Made by a program: the position numbers and the translations under genes
Shown: piece by piece, positions 1-12,663 of the stretch
Layout: every line of letters starts with the position of its first letter
Numbering within the stretch: position 1 is the first letter of the stretch
Source of the DNA: Gnetum montanum
Lineage: Eukaryota > Streptophyta > Gnetopsida > Gnetales > Gnetaceae
NCBI GenBank assembly: GCA_015680685.1
Contig: MNCI01026199.1
Span: 54,961-118,960 of the forward strand
DNA: 64,000 nt
Direction of reading: 5' to 3'
The notes under the pieces: model-generated
What the model saw: the letters and a program-made list of their open reading frames with translations, nothing else
Databases searched by the model: none
What the model was told of the DNA's origin: nothing

Positions 1-1675
1 TCCTTTTCATATCATGATGGATGCTTCAAATTATGTGCTTGGTGTAGTATTGACATAGTTAGATGACCAAAAGAGCCGTACTATATACATTATGCCAACA
101 AGAGCATCACCGAGGCACAACTAAATTACACCACAACAAAAAGGAGCTAATGGCAGTGATGTATGCACTTGAGAAATTCAAACATTATGTGCTCAAGTAC
201 CTTATTTATGTCCATACTCATCATATCATCATTCGTTTTCTTATGAACAAACCAATGATCAGTCCCCGAGTGAATAGATGGCTTGTTATCTTGCAGGAAT
301 TCGACATAACAATGATTGACAAGAAGGGCATAAAGCATGTTGTAGTTGATCACTTGTTAAGACTCAGATCAAACTCATAAGACCATGTAGAACCATTGTC
401 AAAATAATTCCCTAACAAAAATTTGTTTACTAAGAGAGTAATGGTTGTAGACTAAATAAGAAAGTCATGGACAACTAATTATCTAACATATCTAACAACA
501 CAAGAGCTTCCTATTGAGTGGAGGAAGAAATAGTAAGAGAAATTCCTTCATAAGGTGAAAATATTTGTGCAGATGGGTTAGTTCGAAGGTGTGTATTGGA
601 ATGTGATCAACAATGGATCCTATAGGATGCACATGAAGGCCCATATGATGGCCATTACACAGGATGTAGGATGGCACTAAAACTGATGATGGTAGGCTAC
701 TTTTGGCCTATCATGTTCTGGGATGCCCATACCTTTACAAAATCTTGTGAAAAATGCCAAAAAGATGAAGGAATAATGGCCAAATATGAAGGGCCACAAT
801 AATGGATACAACCACTAGAACCATTTGATATATGGGGAATTAACTTTATGGGCCCCATCATACCAATGTCAAATGGGAAGACCTATATAATTGAAACCGT
901 GGATTATTACACCAAGTGGACAAGGGCAACAATAGTCAAAGATTGTATAGCCAAAATAGTTGCCAAGTTTTTTCAACAACATGTGGTGAACTAATTTGAT
1001 GTACCAAGAATGCTTATTTCAGATAATGAAACTCATTTTACCAATGCTACTTTTAGAAAGCTCATGCAACAACTTGGGGTAAACCATAAGTTGACCACAC
1101 CATACCACCCCCAAGCTAATGGCCAAGCAGAAGTAACTAACCATGAGATTACTATAATATTAACTAGGATGGTTAGTAGGTTTAGAAAGGATTAGAGCAT
1201 CAAGTTGAATGATGATCTATGGGCCTATAGAATGAACTTGAAATTACCCATTGGTTATTCATCCTATGAGCTAGTTTACAAGAACTTACCCACACTACCA
1301 ATCTAAGTAGAGCTTCAAACTCTAGCTACTACCAACCAACTGACCTAAACTTGAGCTTTACTGAAAGAGAGAGCCTAATGAATCTTAATCTGTTAGAAGA
1401 GAATAGGCTAGTAACACTTATGAGCATTGAGATCCATAAGAACTACTCCATGCATAGTCATGATGCTCGTATAAGACAAGTATTGATACAACCAGGTGAC
1501 AAGGTTCTCTATTATAACCCTAATCATGTTCAACAAAAGGCCAAGTTTCAAGCTCTTTGAAAGGGACCATACATCATTCAGGAAACTTACCCTTGTAGTG
1601 CCATGTATATTCACCATTCGTCTAGCCCACACAAGCTTATCCTAGTAAACATCCAACAGGTTAAACTGTATCATC
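1..1675 (+). pseudogene. Ty3/gypsy pol fragment: RNase H to integrase C-terminus
   Basis: This is the 3' half of an Athila-like pol, entering from the left edge of the window. RNase H begins at about 15 (MDASNYVLGVVL) and runs to about 375. Frameshifts break it, and its TDH catalytic aspartate reads THH. The integrase zinc domain lies near 625-770 (H..H then CEKC). The core at about 830-1200 reads GINFMGP, LISDNETHF and NGQAEVTN, so the first catalytic Asp is Asn while the second Asp and the Glu remain. The integrase C-terminal domain follows at 1351-1640 (GDKVLYYNP). Stops occur throughout. The fragment ends abruptly at about 1675, where it meets an LTR piece in the opposite orientation, so it is not the left half of element A. 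Confidence 0.85.
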
Positions 1676-1677
1676 AA

Positions 1678-1817
1678 TATCCCAACTCCAAATGAGAGCC
1701 CACGTGCAGTATTCATAGACTTGGGGAATAAGCCCTAACATCAAATATCTAATGTCAGATCCAAGCCTTAACGTCACATACCTAACATTGCAGTCGACAC
1801 AAAATGATGATTCATCA
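1678..1817 (-). repeat. Truncated 3' LTR (U3 start only) of element A
   Basis: Read on the minus strand, this piece starts TGATGAATCATC at 1817, directly after the polypurine tract. It matches the U3 start of the LTR at 10062-10938, including the CCAAGTCTATGAATAC stretch where the full LTR has a TATA-like CTATAAATACC. Only about 140 of the expected 880 bases remain. The rest is replaced by the plus-strand pol fragment to the left. Confidence 0.75.
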
Positions 1818-1827
1818 TACCCCCACG
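1818..1827 (-). other. Polypurine tract of element A
   Basis: Minus strand CGTGGGGGTA lies immediately before the LTR start TGATGAATC. The same GGGGGTA/TGAT junction recurs at every other 3' LTR in the window, which marks it as the plus-strand priming tract. Confidence 0.7.
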
Positions 1828-3800
1828 ATTGAATGAAAACTTGTCCTCGAGTGAAGAAGAGGAGGAACAAGTTCTTTACAATACAACATATTGGGTAGGT
1901 ATGGGATTATTGACTGATATGACGAACTGACTCAAATGAAATAGACATACAGAATCTGAGTGCTCAAGTGTACAAAATTACAATTTTTACAATGGTGGGT
2001 ATTCATGAGAAGAGGAGTTTAACACCTTGGAGAATATCAACATCCAACACCTCTTGGCAGCAGGAGAATGAGAGAGAGAGAGAGAAGAGATCCTTCGATC
2101 ATGAATGGTCCTCATTATGTGGCACTGTTGCATCATCCTTGGTAAAGATAGTCCCACTTCTAGTCTGTGCTTCCCACTGCAATCACAACAAGATCATAAA
2201 TTAGTATGCAATGTGTAACACATAACTGTTAAATGCCTTGTCTCATCGATGGTTACACTCAACTATGTTGTGATTGTGGTTGATTGGTTCCTTGAGTAGT
2301 GTTAGCAGGAAAGCTAACAAATAGGGTTAATTAAATTAAGTGGTTCATTAAATTTGAAAAAGTTCAATACAAGGAAATATTTGAAGAGGGTATAAAAATT
2401 CACAACAATCAAAAGAAGAATTCACTAAAAACTATTGTGAAGGTGTGTACAATTAGATGTCATTGATGAGGTAAATAGAAAGAATTTGATTGTAAAAATG
2501 TCTAAAGTTAAAGAACTTAACTAATCCAACCAAAAGATATGCAAGTGGGTTCTCCCCAAAGTAGGCATAGCCCTTTTATGCCCTTGCATAACTTCAAACC
2601 AAAGAGTCCATGGGCTCCGTGGATGATTAATGGTTATAAAAGGTTAAGTATAAAAACCTGAAAGTAACTAANTGAGGTGGAATATGAAAAGCATAGATGG
2701 ATAAGAGAGAGAGAGTGGAATGAAGTTCCTAATTACAGTCACATGAAGTCCCTTGTGGATTTTGTGATTAAATGACTTGATAGGATCTATTCTTGGTCCA
2801 AACCAAAACCAACCACTTTCAATGACTTTGCATTGTCATTCTAAGACCAATCCATCCCACAAAATAACCACCATTCCAAATTAAAGAAGAAGTAGGAAGT
2901 GAGAAAGGACCTTAGTTACAGGAGATGAGTCCCATAACCAGTGCTTGTAGCCCATTTATTCCCATATGGTTTTTTTTTGAATGGGAATCATACCATGCAA
3001 AGACACATGCATTTATTTTGTCCAAGGGGTGTGCTTTGAATTCTCATCAGTTTTTTTATAAGAACCACACCATGTAAGGACTTATTCAACTTGCTTTATT
3101 GATTGGCACAGAATAGTAAGAAATTCATGGAAACACACATGCACCCAAGCAAACATATAAGTACAAAGAATATCGAATCCCCTTGAAGCCACACCTTGTT
3201 CAAACCTTTGAATCCTTTCCAATTCAGGAAACTACCAAAGTCGTAAATTTATTAAAATTTTATTAGTGAAAAATGGATTGCACACTTCCAAAACAAGGAA
3301 AACCATAGAGTGTGTGGATGNGTGCAATCCATTTTTCACTAATAAAATTTTAATAAATTTACGNCTACTTGTTACATGAAAATAAACCATGTCTTAATTA
3401 TCTGTAACAAAATTCAAAGCCAACAACCAGACACCAACAATCAAATAACAAAAATAGTACATACCACCATCAAGCAACACATTATCAATGTACCTGGAAC
3501 TTATTAACAAAAATTTAGAAAATCACACCAAATAAAAGAAAATATAGAAGAAAGTGTAAATTATTCAAGAAATATCAAATGTACTAATGATGGTGTAAAA
3601 CAAAAATTAGAAAATATTAATAACATAAAAATAAAAATATGTAAAACAAAAAGTTGTAAAATGAAAATGTGTAAAACAAAAAAGTTAAAAAACTAGCATG
3701 CCACTTGAATGGTTAGCATCGTTGGTCGTCTTCCCCACAACTAAGTTGAAAGGAGGAGATTTGAAATATGGAGCGTGGTTGTCCATCAAATGAGGTGCTT
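1828..3800 (-). other. 3' internal noncoding region of element A
   Basis: I see no convincing coding sequence here. It holds short GA-rich runs (about 2072-2088 and 2703-2714), three single N positions (2672, 3321, 3364), and the block at 3174-3195 (minus strand GGTGTGGCTTCAAGGGGATT) that recurs in every gypsy-type element of the window. The segment between the last two Ns is an inverted copy of 3242-3283. Confidence 0.6.
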
Positions 3801-3856
3801 GTTATGTTAGCTGGTGTATGCTCATGGAAAGGCTTAATTTGTTGGATGTTGACCAA

Positions 3857-4963
3857 CTATTTCTTGTTTGGTCTCTCAAGTTTATAGATCATCATGACCC
3901 CTAAAGAAAAAGTTTCATAAATGATATAAGGTCCTTTCCACAACATTTGGAACTTAGTTCGTTGAGGTATGTGTGTGGGGTTCCAGTAGAGAACCTTATC
4001 TCCTAGTTGAAATTTAACTTTTCTAATTTTTAAGTTATGAAACTTTTTGTTATAAGCCTTGTGCAACTCATTAGATGATAAGGCCACTAATTGATTTTTC
4101 TCTAGTAGGTTGAGATTCATTAGTCTTTATTTTTGGGCTAGACTTAAGTCAAGGTCAAGGTCACAAGTCGTTGAAAGTGTACGCAGTTCAGATTGGATAG
4201 GAAGTATTGGTAGTTTGTCGTACATAAGCTCACAGGGAGAGTAACCTATAGGAAGTTTCCAAGTTGAGTGATAGGCCCAAAGGGAATTGTTGAGTTTTGT
4301 GCTCTAGTCCTTCCTATACTTGCTAATAGTTCGTGTTAGTATTCTTGTGATTTCCCTATTTGTAACCTTAGCTTGACCATTAGCTTGGGGATGGTAAGGT
4401 GTTGTGAGTTTATGTTCAACCCCTAAGCATTGCATGAGCTTTCAAAAATTAGTGGCTGTAAAATGAGTTCCATTATCAGAAATTAATGCATGCGGCATAC
4501 TAAACCTATTTACAAATTTTTTTTATACAAACCAAGCTACAATAGAGGATGCAAAGCTAATGACAACTACTACTTTTTCCCATTTTGTACAATAGTCAAT
4601 AGTGACTATGATGTACGCCTTTCCATTTAACATGGGCATGATGGGCCTCATGAAATCAATGCCCCAAATGTCAAATGGTTCTAAAGGTTGGATACATTAT
4701 TGAGGTCCCTCCATTCAAGTAGTTATTCTACCATCTCGTTGGCATCATTCACAAGAGTAGATGAAATGGTGAGCATCCCTGAAGAGTGTTGGCCAATAGT
4801 ACCTTGCCATTAGGATTTTAATGGTCATGCATCTCTGAGCATAGTGTCCTCCATAAGGACCTTCATGAGCATCTTGGAGCATGCATAGTTGATTAGCATT
4901 AGGGACACACCAATGAACTAGGCCATCGACACACACCTTGTAGAGGTGTTTGTTGATTTCCAT
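3857..4963 (-). pseudogene. Integrase remnant of element A
   Basis: The zinc domain is at about 4745-4900 (HEGPYGGHYAQRC, then YYWPTLF). The core domain lies at about 4300-4680 and the C-terminal domain at 3857-4120 (GDKVLYWNPTHIPQ). Core motifs read GIDFMRP, then ISDNGTHF, then NGQAKVTN. The two aspartates remain, but the glutamate of the DD35E triad is Lys, so the copy is catalytically dead as well as frameshifted. It follows RNase H directly, as expected for the gypsy order. Confidence 0.85.
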
Positions 4964-4999
4964 GAAGTGCTTTACTTGGTGAAGAAACTATTATTTTCT

Positions 5000-6780
5000 C
5001 TAGTGGTCCAACCCTTGTGGCATCTCCTAAGTGAGAAGATAGGTGAGAATGTTGTCATACCATTTTGGCTCATTGGGAATTTGTTTAGTTATTACTCCAA
5101 CAAAGAGAAGTTCATTAGGAAATGTATCAGATAATGGGCTTTCTTCCTATTTTTCATCCCATCACAACCAAGACAAGTTATTAACAACCACATTCTCAGN
5201 ATTTGTCATCCCATCACAACCAAGACAAGTTATTAACAACCACATTCTCAGTGCCCTTTCAATCTACCATTGTAAGATTGAACTCCTGCAAGATCACCAA
5301 CCATCATATGACATGGGGGCTCACCTTTGGCTTGTTCATTAGGAAATGGATGGTACTGTGGTCTGTGTGCCAAGTACATAATGCTTGAACTTCTCTAGAG
5401 CAAACACCACTGTCATCAATTCTTTTTTTGTAGTGGTGTAGTTCAATTGTGCACCCACAATGCTTTGGCTAGTGCAGTGGATGTAGTATGGATGTTTCTT
5501 GTCATATAATTATGACAGCATAGCTTCCAAAGCATAATTCGATGCATCTATCATGACATGAAATGGTCTAGAGCAATTAGGTGCTTGTAGAATTGGAGAT
5601 TTCATAAGCTTTTCTTTCAGTTGCTGGAAAGCTTTTTCACATTCTAGGTTCTAGACAAAAGGAGCATCTTTCTTTGTTAGTTCAACCAACGATTTTGTGA
5701 TCTTAGAGACATTCTCTATGAATCATCAATAGTAGCCAGTGTATCCAAGGAATGATTGAACATCTTTAACTATTTCTGGCTAGCAGGTTATTCCTTGGAT
5801 GACCCTTATTTTTTCTAGGTCCATCTCATTTTCTACTTGCAATATTTTGTGCCCTAGTAAATGCCCTCCTGTACCATGAGATGACTCTTCTACCAATTCA
5901 GCCGCAAGTTAGTTTTGACACATCATTTTAGCACTTGATCAAGGCAGTCCAGGGCTTACTCAAATGTAGCTCCATAGGTGGAGAAGTCATCCATGAAGAT
6001 TTCTGCCCCACGACCAATCTACTATTGAAAGATACTCAGGACCAGGCATTGAAATGTCGTAAGAGCATTGCATAGACCAAATGGCATCTCACGATATGCA
6101 AAGCTCTCCCAGGAACTCATGAATATTGTTTTTGCCTGGTCTTCTGGTGCAATTTGAATTTGGTTATAGTCACTATAACCATCAAGGAAGCTATAGTAGC
6201 AATGCCTTGATATTGTGTCTAGTACCTGGTCAATAAATGGCAATGGAAAGTGATCCTTGAATGTTGCCATATTTAGCAGCTTAAAAGTGATCCTTGACGA
6301 TTTGCTTCAATTTCGAGTTCAACCACCTCTATGGTTGTCATTTTGGCTTCATGGCCAAGTCAGTGTAGATGTGATGCTGGTATATCCTTAAATCAATCCT
6401 ATGAGTTCAGGATATGACCAAGCAAAGTTGCTAACCATCTTTCAACTACCTTCAATAGCATCTATTTTTTTTCTAGAGCAAGTCTTGCATTGATTATAAC
6501 TGGCTTCTTATTTTTTTAAAAATACATATTCTATTTTAGCTAGTAACATTTTCAGCTCGAGGGGATGTTACTTGAAGTTCTTAAGAATTTCCAAATCTCC
6601 CCAGTAGGTATCATCGTTTGTATCATCAGAGATTTGGTGATGAACTTGCTTAAGTTTATCCATGCTTGTGACATATTCACATGTCAAGCTCTCAATCAGT
6701 TCCATGCAAAGTGTGCTGCTTTCTGAATCAGTGGTCAGCCACTAGGTGCCCTCCTATTTTGTGGCTGCTACATATAGACA
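5000..6780 (-). pseudogene. Reverse transcriptase and RNase H remnant of element A
   Basis: The best-preserved RT stretch is 6022-6270: DHFPLPFIDQVLDTI, YYSFLDGYSDYNQIQIAPEDQ and MPFGLCNALTTFQ. The FMDD catalytic motif follows near 5995. RNase H pieces lie at about 5230-5560 (AQLNYTTTKKE). Between 6270 and 6780 the RT N-terminus is barely readable. A single N at 5200 separates two near-identical 45-nt stretches, probably an assembly seam. Several stops and shifts make the reading frame nonfunctional. Confidence 0.8.
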
Positions 6781-6797
6781 CCTTTGAATTTCTACTT

Positions 6798-7408
6798 CTA
6801 CTGCACACTACTTGCATGCAGAGATGGATGCTTGCTTGATGGCCCAAAGTTTCTACATACAATTGCATCCACTATCACTATACGCAATGCATACGCAATG
6901 CATGGAACTCTCTTCTTCTTGATCTTTCCAAATACATTTTCTTTAGAGATTTCTAGGGAAAGATGACCATTCATGCATCTATGGTGCTTAGCCATGCTCT
7001 TCCCATGATGATTAGAAAATCCCCTTTGCAATTCTCCACTTTGGTTACTAGGAAGTTGGTAGGATAAGACCATCCACAGACAATGGTCACAAAGTCTTCT
7101 ACCAATTCCAATGAAACATTGATAGACTTGTCTACCATTTCCAATATGATGTTGCTCTTCTTAAGAGGAGGAAAGTTCCACATAGTGTACATCTCATGAG
7201 AAATCAAATTAACACTAGAACCTAAATCAAGAAGAGCCTTGCATGGTTCATTCCCAGCAATATGCAAATAAATGAGAGGACTTCCAAGATTAGCTAATTT
7301 TCTGGGAAGGTTTCCTGCATAGATCCAATCAGACATGGTGGGAGTAAGCATTATGATATGGATCCTTGATAGAATTTGGTTTGAAGGAGGCCTAAAGGAA
7401 TTTGACAT
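6798..7408 (-). pseudogene. Retropepsin-type protease region of element A
   Basis: A 145-codon open stretch (6971-7408) contains the aspartic protease active-site motif ALLDLGSSVNLIS near 7200-7240, followed by FLVTKVENCKGDFLIIMGRAW. The DLGxS form is usual for Athila-type proteases. A frameshift near 6971 leads into the 6798-7073 frame, which continues with the same sequence as element F (LSLEISKENVFGKI). It lies between gag and RT. Confidence 0.8.
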
Positions 7409-9901
7409 GGAGGAATAGATAGGAGCAGGATTGTCAACCGTGGGTGTAGGTGAAGGCTTAGGTGGACTAAGGAGTCGAAAGAAAGGTATTTTCTTTGATC
7501 AGGCATTCGAGCCCTCCGATCGATACTTGAGTTAAAAATTAATAGCCCTCGTAGCATTGCGTTGTTGCTATTGAGTGAATAGTTCATCCTACATTGGTGG
7601 AGTAGGTGATAGCTATACAACTAGACGATGAGTATTTGCAAGGACAGGAGGAGGATAAGGATAGGGGATAGCATTCCTTCTTTCATGCAAAGATGGAGTT
7701 TGATAATAGTCAAAAGGGTGGTAGTAAGGCTATAACTGAGAAACATGACTGGAAGAGTCACATGGAGACATGGGTTGCTAAACATGGTAACCATATGGAT
7801 CAAGCTACTGGTAAGGATATTGTTGCTATGGTGGTGCCAACGCCCATTACTGTGGTTACTACCATTGTTGGTACTATTCATATGATTGCGGTGGAGCTTC
7901 GCTTAGTTAATATAGTTGTTGTTGGCAAAACTGCCTAAGATTACCTTGAGGATAAGGTAACATTCCTGATGTTTGCCTTTGTGTAAGTCGTGGATGTAAG
8001 GCATACACCCCAAACTCCTAAAGATGTGACACAATGGGGCAACATCCATTAGGATGTTCATACTTGCAGACATCACATCCACGATCATCATCTAATTCAC
8101 TATCCACAACCTCTTCTATTATAGCAATTTTTCCCTTACCTTTGTAATATGCACGTTCAACTTCCATGCGCCTCCTATGGTCACGATCACTACCTTGTTC
8201 TCTAGACACTTCAACAATTTTGAGGACAGCTTAAAATTGGCTATCCATGGAGTCCCTTAACTGATCAACCTTAGCTATAAGTTCAGATTGGAATTATTGA
8301 AGTGGCAAGGCTTTCTTATGCATCCCCTCATCAAATATGGATTCATCCTCACTGTCACAAAATCAAACCTCCCTCTTGCAGATGGAAGGATCATCATTGT
8401 ATTCCTCTAAACTTTCTCTTTTTCTTAGTTCATCCTCCTCTTTGGTGACCTACTATATTAACCTTTGTACTTGATAGGTAGTTAGTTCTAATAATCACCC
8501 TTGAACATAGACACCAAGGGTTTTCCTTATTTCATTATGAAGCCTGTCTACAATGTGGTGAAGTTGAAGCATTTGAGAATAACCATGGCTAGGGCATTTG
8601 TGCATCAAGGCATAGTATCAGCTAATGGCAGCATCCAAGGGTTCATGTCTTCTTTGTTTCCACCCTTGGATTTGCTTCCTTAAGTTGGATACCCTAGAGT
8701 ACGTTTGATACTTATCATTGAACATCTTAAGCATGGTACTTCATCGTCTAATAGACTTTGGTTCTAAGGATCAGTACCAGTTCTCTACTTCTTTGATGAG
8801 TGTCCTAGGAAACAGCTTCAGTTTTTGCCATTCATTTTCTATGTTTTGCAAGGCACATGCATCTTGAAAAGCTTGAAAATGATTCTGTAGATCAGAGTTA
8901 TATCCTCCTTCAAATCAAGGAATATTTTTCATGTCTAACCATTTGATCCAACTATCTTTTACATGCCTTGTTGGAAATCTGACTACCTTTACGATGTTAA
9001 GCATACTTCAAGTAGCAAATAGAGGCTCATCGAGGTCTTGATCATGGTTCCTATGATGTTCTCTACTACCCCTTCGTTCATGGTAGTGTGCTTCTCTTGA
9101 ACTTCTATGTCCTTGATCTTGCTTTTCTCAGCAATCCCTTTGGTCATTTTGGTCTTGTTAGTTGTTTCATTCATTTCGATCACCTCCACCATGATCTCAC
9201 CTTCTACGGTCATGGTTGGAGCTAGAAGAAGAGGGAGAAGATGATGAAGGAAAAGAGGAAGGAGAACCAGTACCATCATGATACCTGCTACCACCTCTTC
9301 AATGATCACAACCATGATCATGATCATGCTTTTTGTCAGCATCCTTGTCTTGACTTGCCCCTTCAGATCTGTCTTTGTCATTGGATCCCTTGTTACCAAA
9401 ATCAGGATTTTGAATTGTGGATTGCATATTATGGTTTTAACCTTCATTGCTAAAGTTAAATAGAGGAGCAATATTGAGTGGAAGATCCCCAAAGAAGGAT
9501 TTCCCACTAGCTTGTTGGTACAACAGGAATGGAAAATCGTTAAGTCCTTTTTCCTTTGAAAGTTCATAGCACTATTCTAGCTACTGATCTCGCACGCGTT
9601 GTGCTTCAGTGGGATGATAATCTCTAGCATCAATATCTTCCAAAATATATTCCCCATTATGATCTTAAAGACCACATCATGAAATCATTTGATAAAGCAT
9701 TACAAGAGCAGCACAATCAGGCAACAACACAATGTTGCCCTCCATGTCATGCTACCACAATTGTTCATCCTAGTGTAAGATGAAGGTGAAGTTTCGCACA
9801 TACTAATCAAGATGAGTATATGTAATTTAGTACTATTGAGGCTTTGATGGATGAGTGTTATTAGGCTTGGATGGAGAAGTGCTCTTATGAGAAGAAGACA
9901 T
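7409..9901 (-). pseudogene. gag remnant of element A
   Basis: The start at 9901 reads MSSSHKSTSPSKP, and the gag of element F begins almost identically. Downstream comes a charged, His/Asp-rich stretch (HDHDHGCDH), then a capsid-like domain whose plus-strand shadow is 8700-9000. Next is an atypical zinc knuckle at about 8018-8085 (CDVCKYEHPNGCC), then a Pro/Gln/Tyr-rich tail to about 7420. Many stops and frameshifts are present. Homology is judged from the parallel layout in B and F. Confidence 0.7.
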
Positions 9902-10040
9902 TGTTAATTAGTGAAACAAAAATCATAATGTGCTCTGAGAATTTGATGTAGTAATTGTAACATAAGATATGACTCTTAGGTTCATTCCAATGATTTAAAT
10001 ACTTTCACTAGATCCTAGATAGTGCACAAAACAATAAAAA

Positions 10041-10061
10041 GGTCCCCATCAATGGCACCAA
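10041..10061 (-). other. Primer-binding site of element A
   Basis: Minus strand TGGTGCCATTGATGGGGACC follows the LTR end directly. It resembles the complement of a plant tRNA-Asp 3' end (TGGCGCCGTTGCCGGGGA), the primer typical of Athila/Tat elements, with a few mismatches. Confidence 0.65.
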
Positions 10062-10938
10062 TGACGAGTGGTGAGGCACCCCTACACCCAACCATATGAA
10101 TCACTAACGCATTACACATGATCTGGTCAAATTCTGTGGACCTATAGTTATCTCATACACTAATTCCTCTGGGAAGTAAAATGGCATTGAGAACGTTCGT
10201 TGTCTTCCTAACTACACTTGTAAGGCTCAAGGGTATGGTTTAAGTGTAATTGAGGTATATGAATTTTTGTTGTTTTATATTTTATGGATGTAATCGCCTA
10301 CAATAAGAATAAGAGTAGAGTAGATTGAAAACTAATGTCTATTGCCTATCTAGCCTAACACAAGTAACCACCCCACTTTCCTAAACACATATAACACTGT
10401 TGGGCTACCAAACGTTAAGCATTGCTAGGTTACCAAGTATTGTATGAATGCTTGAAGTGGTTGTGCTCATGTTCATTAATTACTAGAAGTAAATTGCTTA
10501 ATTGAAATGCATTAAAATGAAGAGTAAGAAAGTAAAATGCAATAAAGAAAATATTAAGCTATTCTCAGTGCTGCAAGGTTTGCCAAAAGAGTTAATTTTA
10601 TTCTCATCACATTGCTATGCTCAGGTACATCAGTGCTCGAAAAAAGAACCATACACACTTTGGATTCCTTCTACGGGCACTCAGAAAATATTCTAACTCT
10701 AGGGAGAAGAAACAACGAGAGCTTCGCTACCTTGCTTGAAAACTGAAACTGACTAATGAAAAACTTACTAAAAACTTACTCCAAATGGGAGCCCATGCGT
10801 GGTATTTATAGACTTGGGAAATATGCCTTGACGTTAGTTATCCAATGTTGGATCTAGGCCCCGACATCACATACGCGACATCACGGCCCCAACATCACAT
10901 ACCCAACATTGCGGCCGACATAAAATAGTGATTCATCA
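10062..10938 (-). repeat. 5' LTR of element A (877 bp)
   Basis: On the minus strand it runs from TGATGAATCACT at 10938 to CTCGTCA at 10062. It has a TATA box (TATAAATA, complement of 10803-10810) and a U3 made of repeated GTGATGTTGGGG/GTGATGTCGCG-like units. Its U5 end carries the block around 'CATATGGTTGGGTG' shared with the other LTRs. The primer-binding site adjoins it. Confidence 0.85.
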
Positions 10939-12080
10939 AAAGCTAAGAATAAACCTATGATCATTATGCCTAGACATAAGAGTGAAGAACTAAGTGGGAA
11001 TGCAATGGATGTGACATCAAGGGAATTTGTGGATTCTCTTGGATCACTTTTGTGAGTACTATCTTGTTACTAATGATGTATTATATCCTTGTAGATCTAA
11101 CAAAAAATGGGAGTAAGAGTACAATAAGTGATACCTTACCATGTCACTGAAAAGACATGTTACCCATGCCTAAAGGTAGTCCTCTAGTAAGGTTGACACA
11201 GTTAAAAATAAAATCCATGTATAGAATAAATTTCTCAGGGTCCCATTGGAAAGGCATGTTATCCATGCCTAAAGGTAGGCAGCTTCTTGAAAATCTCAAA
11301 AATAAAGAGTGCAATGAATAAACTCCTCCCTTAAACAACACGCCAAGTGGTAATACTCCTTTCAATAATTGTGGTCTTATGGTAGTGATTCTCAAAGATG
11401 AAATAATGCAATGTGATTGGGAAGTGGTTTGGACTTCATTTGAATCTTGGAAAGAAGGGTTAATGATTACTTTAGCCATCAATTACACATAAGGATTCAT
11501 TACACCTATGGTAAGACACCTCATGTCCCAAGTTCAGTAATCATTTCTACAGTCCATCTCACTTCATTGTATATTTAATCATAACTTGTGGTTTTGTATA
11601 ATATAGCATTATTTTTCCAACTTGGTGATACTAACATGTGTGTTTGTCTAAATAGGTATGTCTTACATTCAACTCCTTGAGTGCCTAAGGATACTTTTAG
11701 GCATGGTTATACAATGGCACTAAAGGCTAGAGCCTACTTTGGGGAGGATCCACTTGTATAACTCTTGTATTTCATACTTAGCAAGTAATTCCACATCATC
11801 TTGTGTCTTCCAAGATCATCAAAAATCTAATACATACTTCCCTTAATTTCAAAAACATGTCCATACACCTATAAAACCCTTCATCCATCTTCTATTCACT
11901 TAATAAACTCTCATCACTCAAGGTTCCTTCTTTATGGACTTTAAACACCTAATTCTTAAAATTTGAGCAGCATGGCTACCCCAAGATCCTTTGGAAACAT
12001 TTATTATCTTCCAACCATTCCATTTGACTCAATTTTTTTCAAGAAAAATGCATCAAAAATTTGAATTTTTCTCAAGTAAC

Positions 12081-12165
12081 TTCATTGATATGATGCATGA
12101 GCCCCTCATATGTCGTTGATCCGATGTCATATCAATGATGTTGCTCTAATAAAAACAGTATATGT
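12081..12165 (+). promoter_or_regulatory. Internal dyad cluster and TATA-like sequence upstream of ORF2 (E)
   Basis: A perfect 10-bp inverted repeat, CATTGATATG (12083-12092) and CATATCAATG (12127-12136), encloses GTCGTTGATCCGATGTC. AT-rich TATA-like sequence (AATAAAAACAGTATATG) follows. The same words, GATATGATGTC and GTCGTTGAT, occur in U3 of the LTR of this element (15350-15430). A promoter role is inferred, not shown. Confidence 0.4.
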
Positions 12166-12663
12166 ATCCATGGGGAGTTAGCAAATTTTTCATCTTTCCA
12201 TTTACACCAAGAGAAGTTTTTGCCATTTTCTTTCTAAGCCCAAAACTTTGTCCCCACAACTTTGATTTTCAAAATTTTTGAACCTTATTAATCCTAGAGC
12301 ACTCAACTTAGTCATGGGGGTGACATCAAGGAAATTTGAGTCAAATTTTTGAAAAACTTTTCTAACGCTGAAAGATAGTATAAGGGTAAGTAAATTGAAA
12401 TACTAAAGATATTATCATAAACTCATTAAATTTAATCCAAATAATTCAATGAATTCTCCTAATAAGTCATTCTATCTATTCTAAGCGTGGAAGGTCATGG
12501 TAACTCAAGGTGAAATACCTAAAAGGTTTCTTTTTGAAAATTTTTCCAACTCTACAATCATAATATGATAAGAACATGATCTAACCAAGGGTATGAGCAA
12601 GGTAAAGAACTATTAAGGACTAATATGAACACTCTAATAATTTCAAACCCTTGTTGATTATAG

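Larger units (their letters stand above)
1678..10938 (-). mobile_element. Element A: Athila-like Ty3/gypsy LTR retrotransposon, decayed
   Basis: On the minus strand the order is 5' LTR (10062-10938), primer site, gag, protease, RT, RNase H, integrase, long 3' noncoding region, polypurine tract and a truncated 3' LTR. This is the canonical gypsy order with protease before RT and integrase last. The DLGSSVNL protease motif, an RT of the YYSFLDGYSDYNQI type and the tRNA-Asp-like primer site point to the Athila/OTA lineage. All coding parts carry stops and shifts. The element lies inside pol-less element E, whose sequence resumes at 10939. No target duplication can be scored because the left end is truncated. 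Confidence 0.85.

Noticed and set aside
3242-3364. Biological inverted repeat or hairpin
   Set aside because: The inverted copy is bounded exactly by two single Ns, which points to an assembly error.
9241-9463. Plus-strand open frames rich in His/Asp or Ile/Met
   Set aside because: They are shadows of the His/Asp-rich and Ser-rich part of gag on the minus strand of element A.
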